Of a stretch of DNA of 64,000 bases, positions 63,238-64,000 are shown one piece after another (within the stretch, counting starts at the first letter, position 1; each line of letters begins with the position of its first letter). The translations under genes were made by a program, and so were the position numbers. Source of the stretch: Aquimarina acroporae (GTDB taxonomy: Bacteria > Bacteroidota > Bacteroidia > Flavobacteriales > Flavobacteriaceae); NCBI RefSeq assembly GCF_023195925.1, contig NZ_JALPRE010000003.1, positions 248,001-312,000 on the forward strand, in the 5' to 3' direction. The notes under the pieces were generated by a model, which was not told the DNA's origin, made no database searches, and saw only the letters and a program-made list of their open reading frames with translations.

Positions 63238-63583
63238 ACGCTTGGGGCTTTTGCAAATTCTATTACGATATAATCGTAAATGAAATGTTTACATCACAAA
63301 CATAGAGTGAAAATTCGAAGAAAACAATTTTTTAGTCGAAAAAATGCATATTTTATCGATGAAATACACAAAAATGAAGTTTTACAAGTATTTAATACTG
63401 TTTTTATGCGAATTTTCTGTGTTTATGAAATGGACAAGAAGCAGATAGCTATCGATCAATGAATATAAAAGTATGGATGATTAACATAAATAAACTTAAA
63501 AAACATATAACTATTTCTTATAAAAATACTTACCTTTGCGCCCTCAATTATAAACCGGGTCGTGAACCCAAAAATTAATTTAT
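63238..63583. other. Intergenic region before rpsP
   Basis: A divergent region of 346 bp that is very AT-rich. Apart from the rpsP promoter box at 63531 I see no supported gene. A 60-codon plus-strand frame at 63280-63462 lacks any coding character. Confidence 0.5.
63531..63538 (+). promoter_or_regulatory. Putative -7 box for rpsP
   Basis: TACCTTTG matches the Bacteroidetes -7 consensus TAnnTTTG and lies 45 bp before the rpsP start codon. Confidence 0.6.
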
Positions 63584-64000
63584 ATGCCTGTTAAAATCAG
63601 ATTACAGAGACATGGTAAGAAAGGGAAGCCTTTTTACTGGATCGTAGCAGCAGATGCTAGAGCAAAAAGAGATGGTAGATTTCTTGAAAAGTTAGGTACT
63701 TATAATCCTAATGTTAACCCAGCAAGTATCGATTTAAACATCGATGGCGCTGTAAAGTGGTTACAAAATGGAGCTCAACCTACAGATACAGCAAGAGCTA
63801 TCTTATCTTACAAAGGAGCTTTACTAAAAAATCACCTAGCTGGTGGAGTTAGAAAAGGTGCTCTAACAGAAGAACAAGCTGAAGAAAAATTTCAAGCTTG
63901 GGTATCAGAAAAAGAGGGAGCTGTAACAGCTAAGAAAGATGCAGTAGCTAAAGCTAAAGCAGACGAAAAAGCAAAAGCTCTCGAAGCTGAGAAAGAAGTA
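63584..64000 (+). CDS. rpsP: 30S ribosomal protein S16 (partial, runs off window)
   Basis: 139 codons are open from ATG 63584 to the window edge without a stop. The first ~80 residues are canonical S16 ([40 protein letters not shown]). After it comes a long alanine-, lysine- and glutamate-rich tail, typical of Bacteroidetes S16, continuing past the edge. It is a component of the small ribosomal subunit needed for its assembly. Confidence 0.96.
   Translation, partial: MPVKIRLQRHGKKGKPFYWIVAADARAKRDGRFLEKLGTYNPNVNPASIDLNIDGAVKWLQNGAQPTDTARAILSYKGALLKNHLAGGVRKGALTEEQAEEKFQAWVSEKEGAVTAKKDAVAKAKADEKAKALEAEKEV

Noticed and set aside
63280..63462. 60-codon plus-strand frame upstream of rpsP
   Set aside because: No domain, signal peptide or plausible start context; lies in AT-rich divergent promoter DNA.

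Overview
The window is AT-rich DNA from a member of the Bacteroidetes, most likely a marine Flavobacteriaceae. An Aquimarina-like genus would fit, but the genus is inference. Support comes from T9SS type A C-terminal sorting domains on every secreted enzyme, DnaE fused to an N-terminal DnaQ-like exonuclease, many Bacteroidetes-type lipoproteins, TPR-HTH regulators, TAnnTTTG promoter boxes and near absence of Shine-Dalgarno sequences.

Region 1 (1-7525) is an integron-like gene-cassette array. It holds eleven small cassettes with all genes on the minus strand, separated by 54-190 bp imperfect palindromes. In every cassette the short core sequence at one end is the reverse complement (9-12 bp, one copy with a mismatch) of the core at the other end of the same cassette. 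This is the signature left when circular cassettes insert at attC sites. No integrase lies in the window, and the right-hand site is truncated against a chromosomal mutS-like gene, so the array resembles a cluster of attC sites lacking an integrase.

Region 2 (7528-14561) is ordinary chromosome on the minus strand: a MutS-like ATPase, an MmcQ/YjbR protein, an acetyltransferase, a DUF4230 protein, a cyclase-family hydrolase, hemW, ruvC and small lipoproteins.

Region 3 (14633-43709) is a polysaccharide-degradation locus. A TPR-HTH regulator (minus) faces six very large secreted proteins (plus): a GH16 enzyme; a 2203-residue GH9-CBM3-PKD-GH48 bifunctional cellulase with CelA-like logic; a GH5 cellulase; a 2321-residue di-heme cytochrome c protein carrying a CBM3; a GH5 mannanase-like enzyme with two CBM3; and a DUF5060 protein with several binding modules. 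They share PKD domains, CBM3 modules, T9SS tails and a recurrent ~126-residue cysteine-bounded module (four copies) that I do not recognise and that may be a new carbohydrate-binding module. No SusC/SusD pair is present, so the locus looks like a free-enzyme, cell-surface cellulose system rather than a classical PUL. A 66-bp element is duplicated about 100 bp upstream of the first two genes.

Region 4 (43728-64000) has a BlaI/BlaR1-type sensor operon with a 34-bp perfect palindrome as likely operator, a DUF456 protein, tRNA-Asp, a DUF58 protein, thioredoxin, a second TPR-HTH regulator facing a cholesterol-dependent-cytolysin-like lipoprotein and a Cys-rich lipoprotein, dnaE, two further lipoproteins, and the start of rpsP at the right edge.
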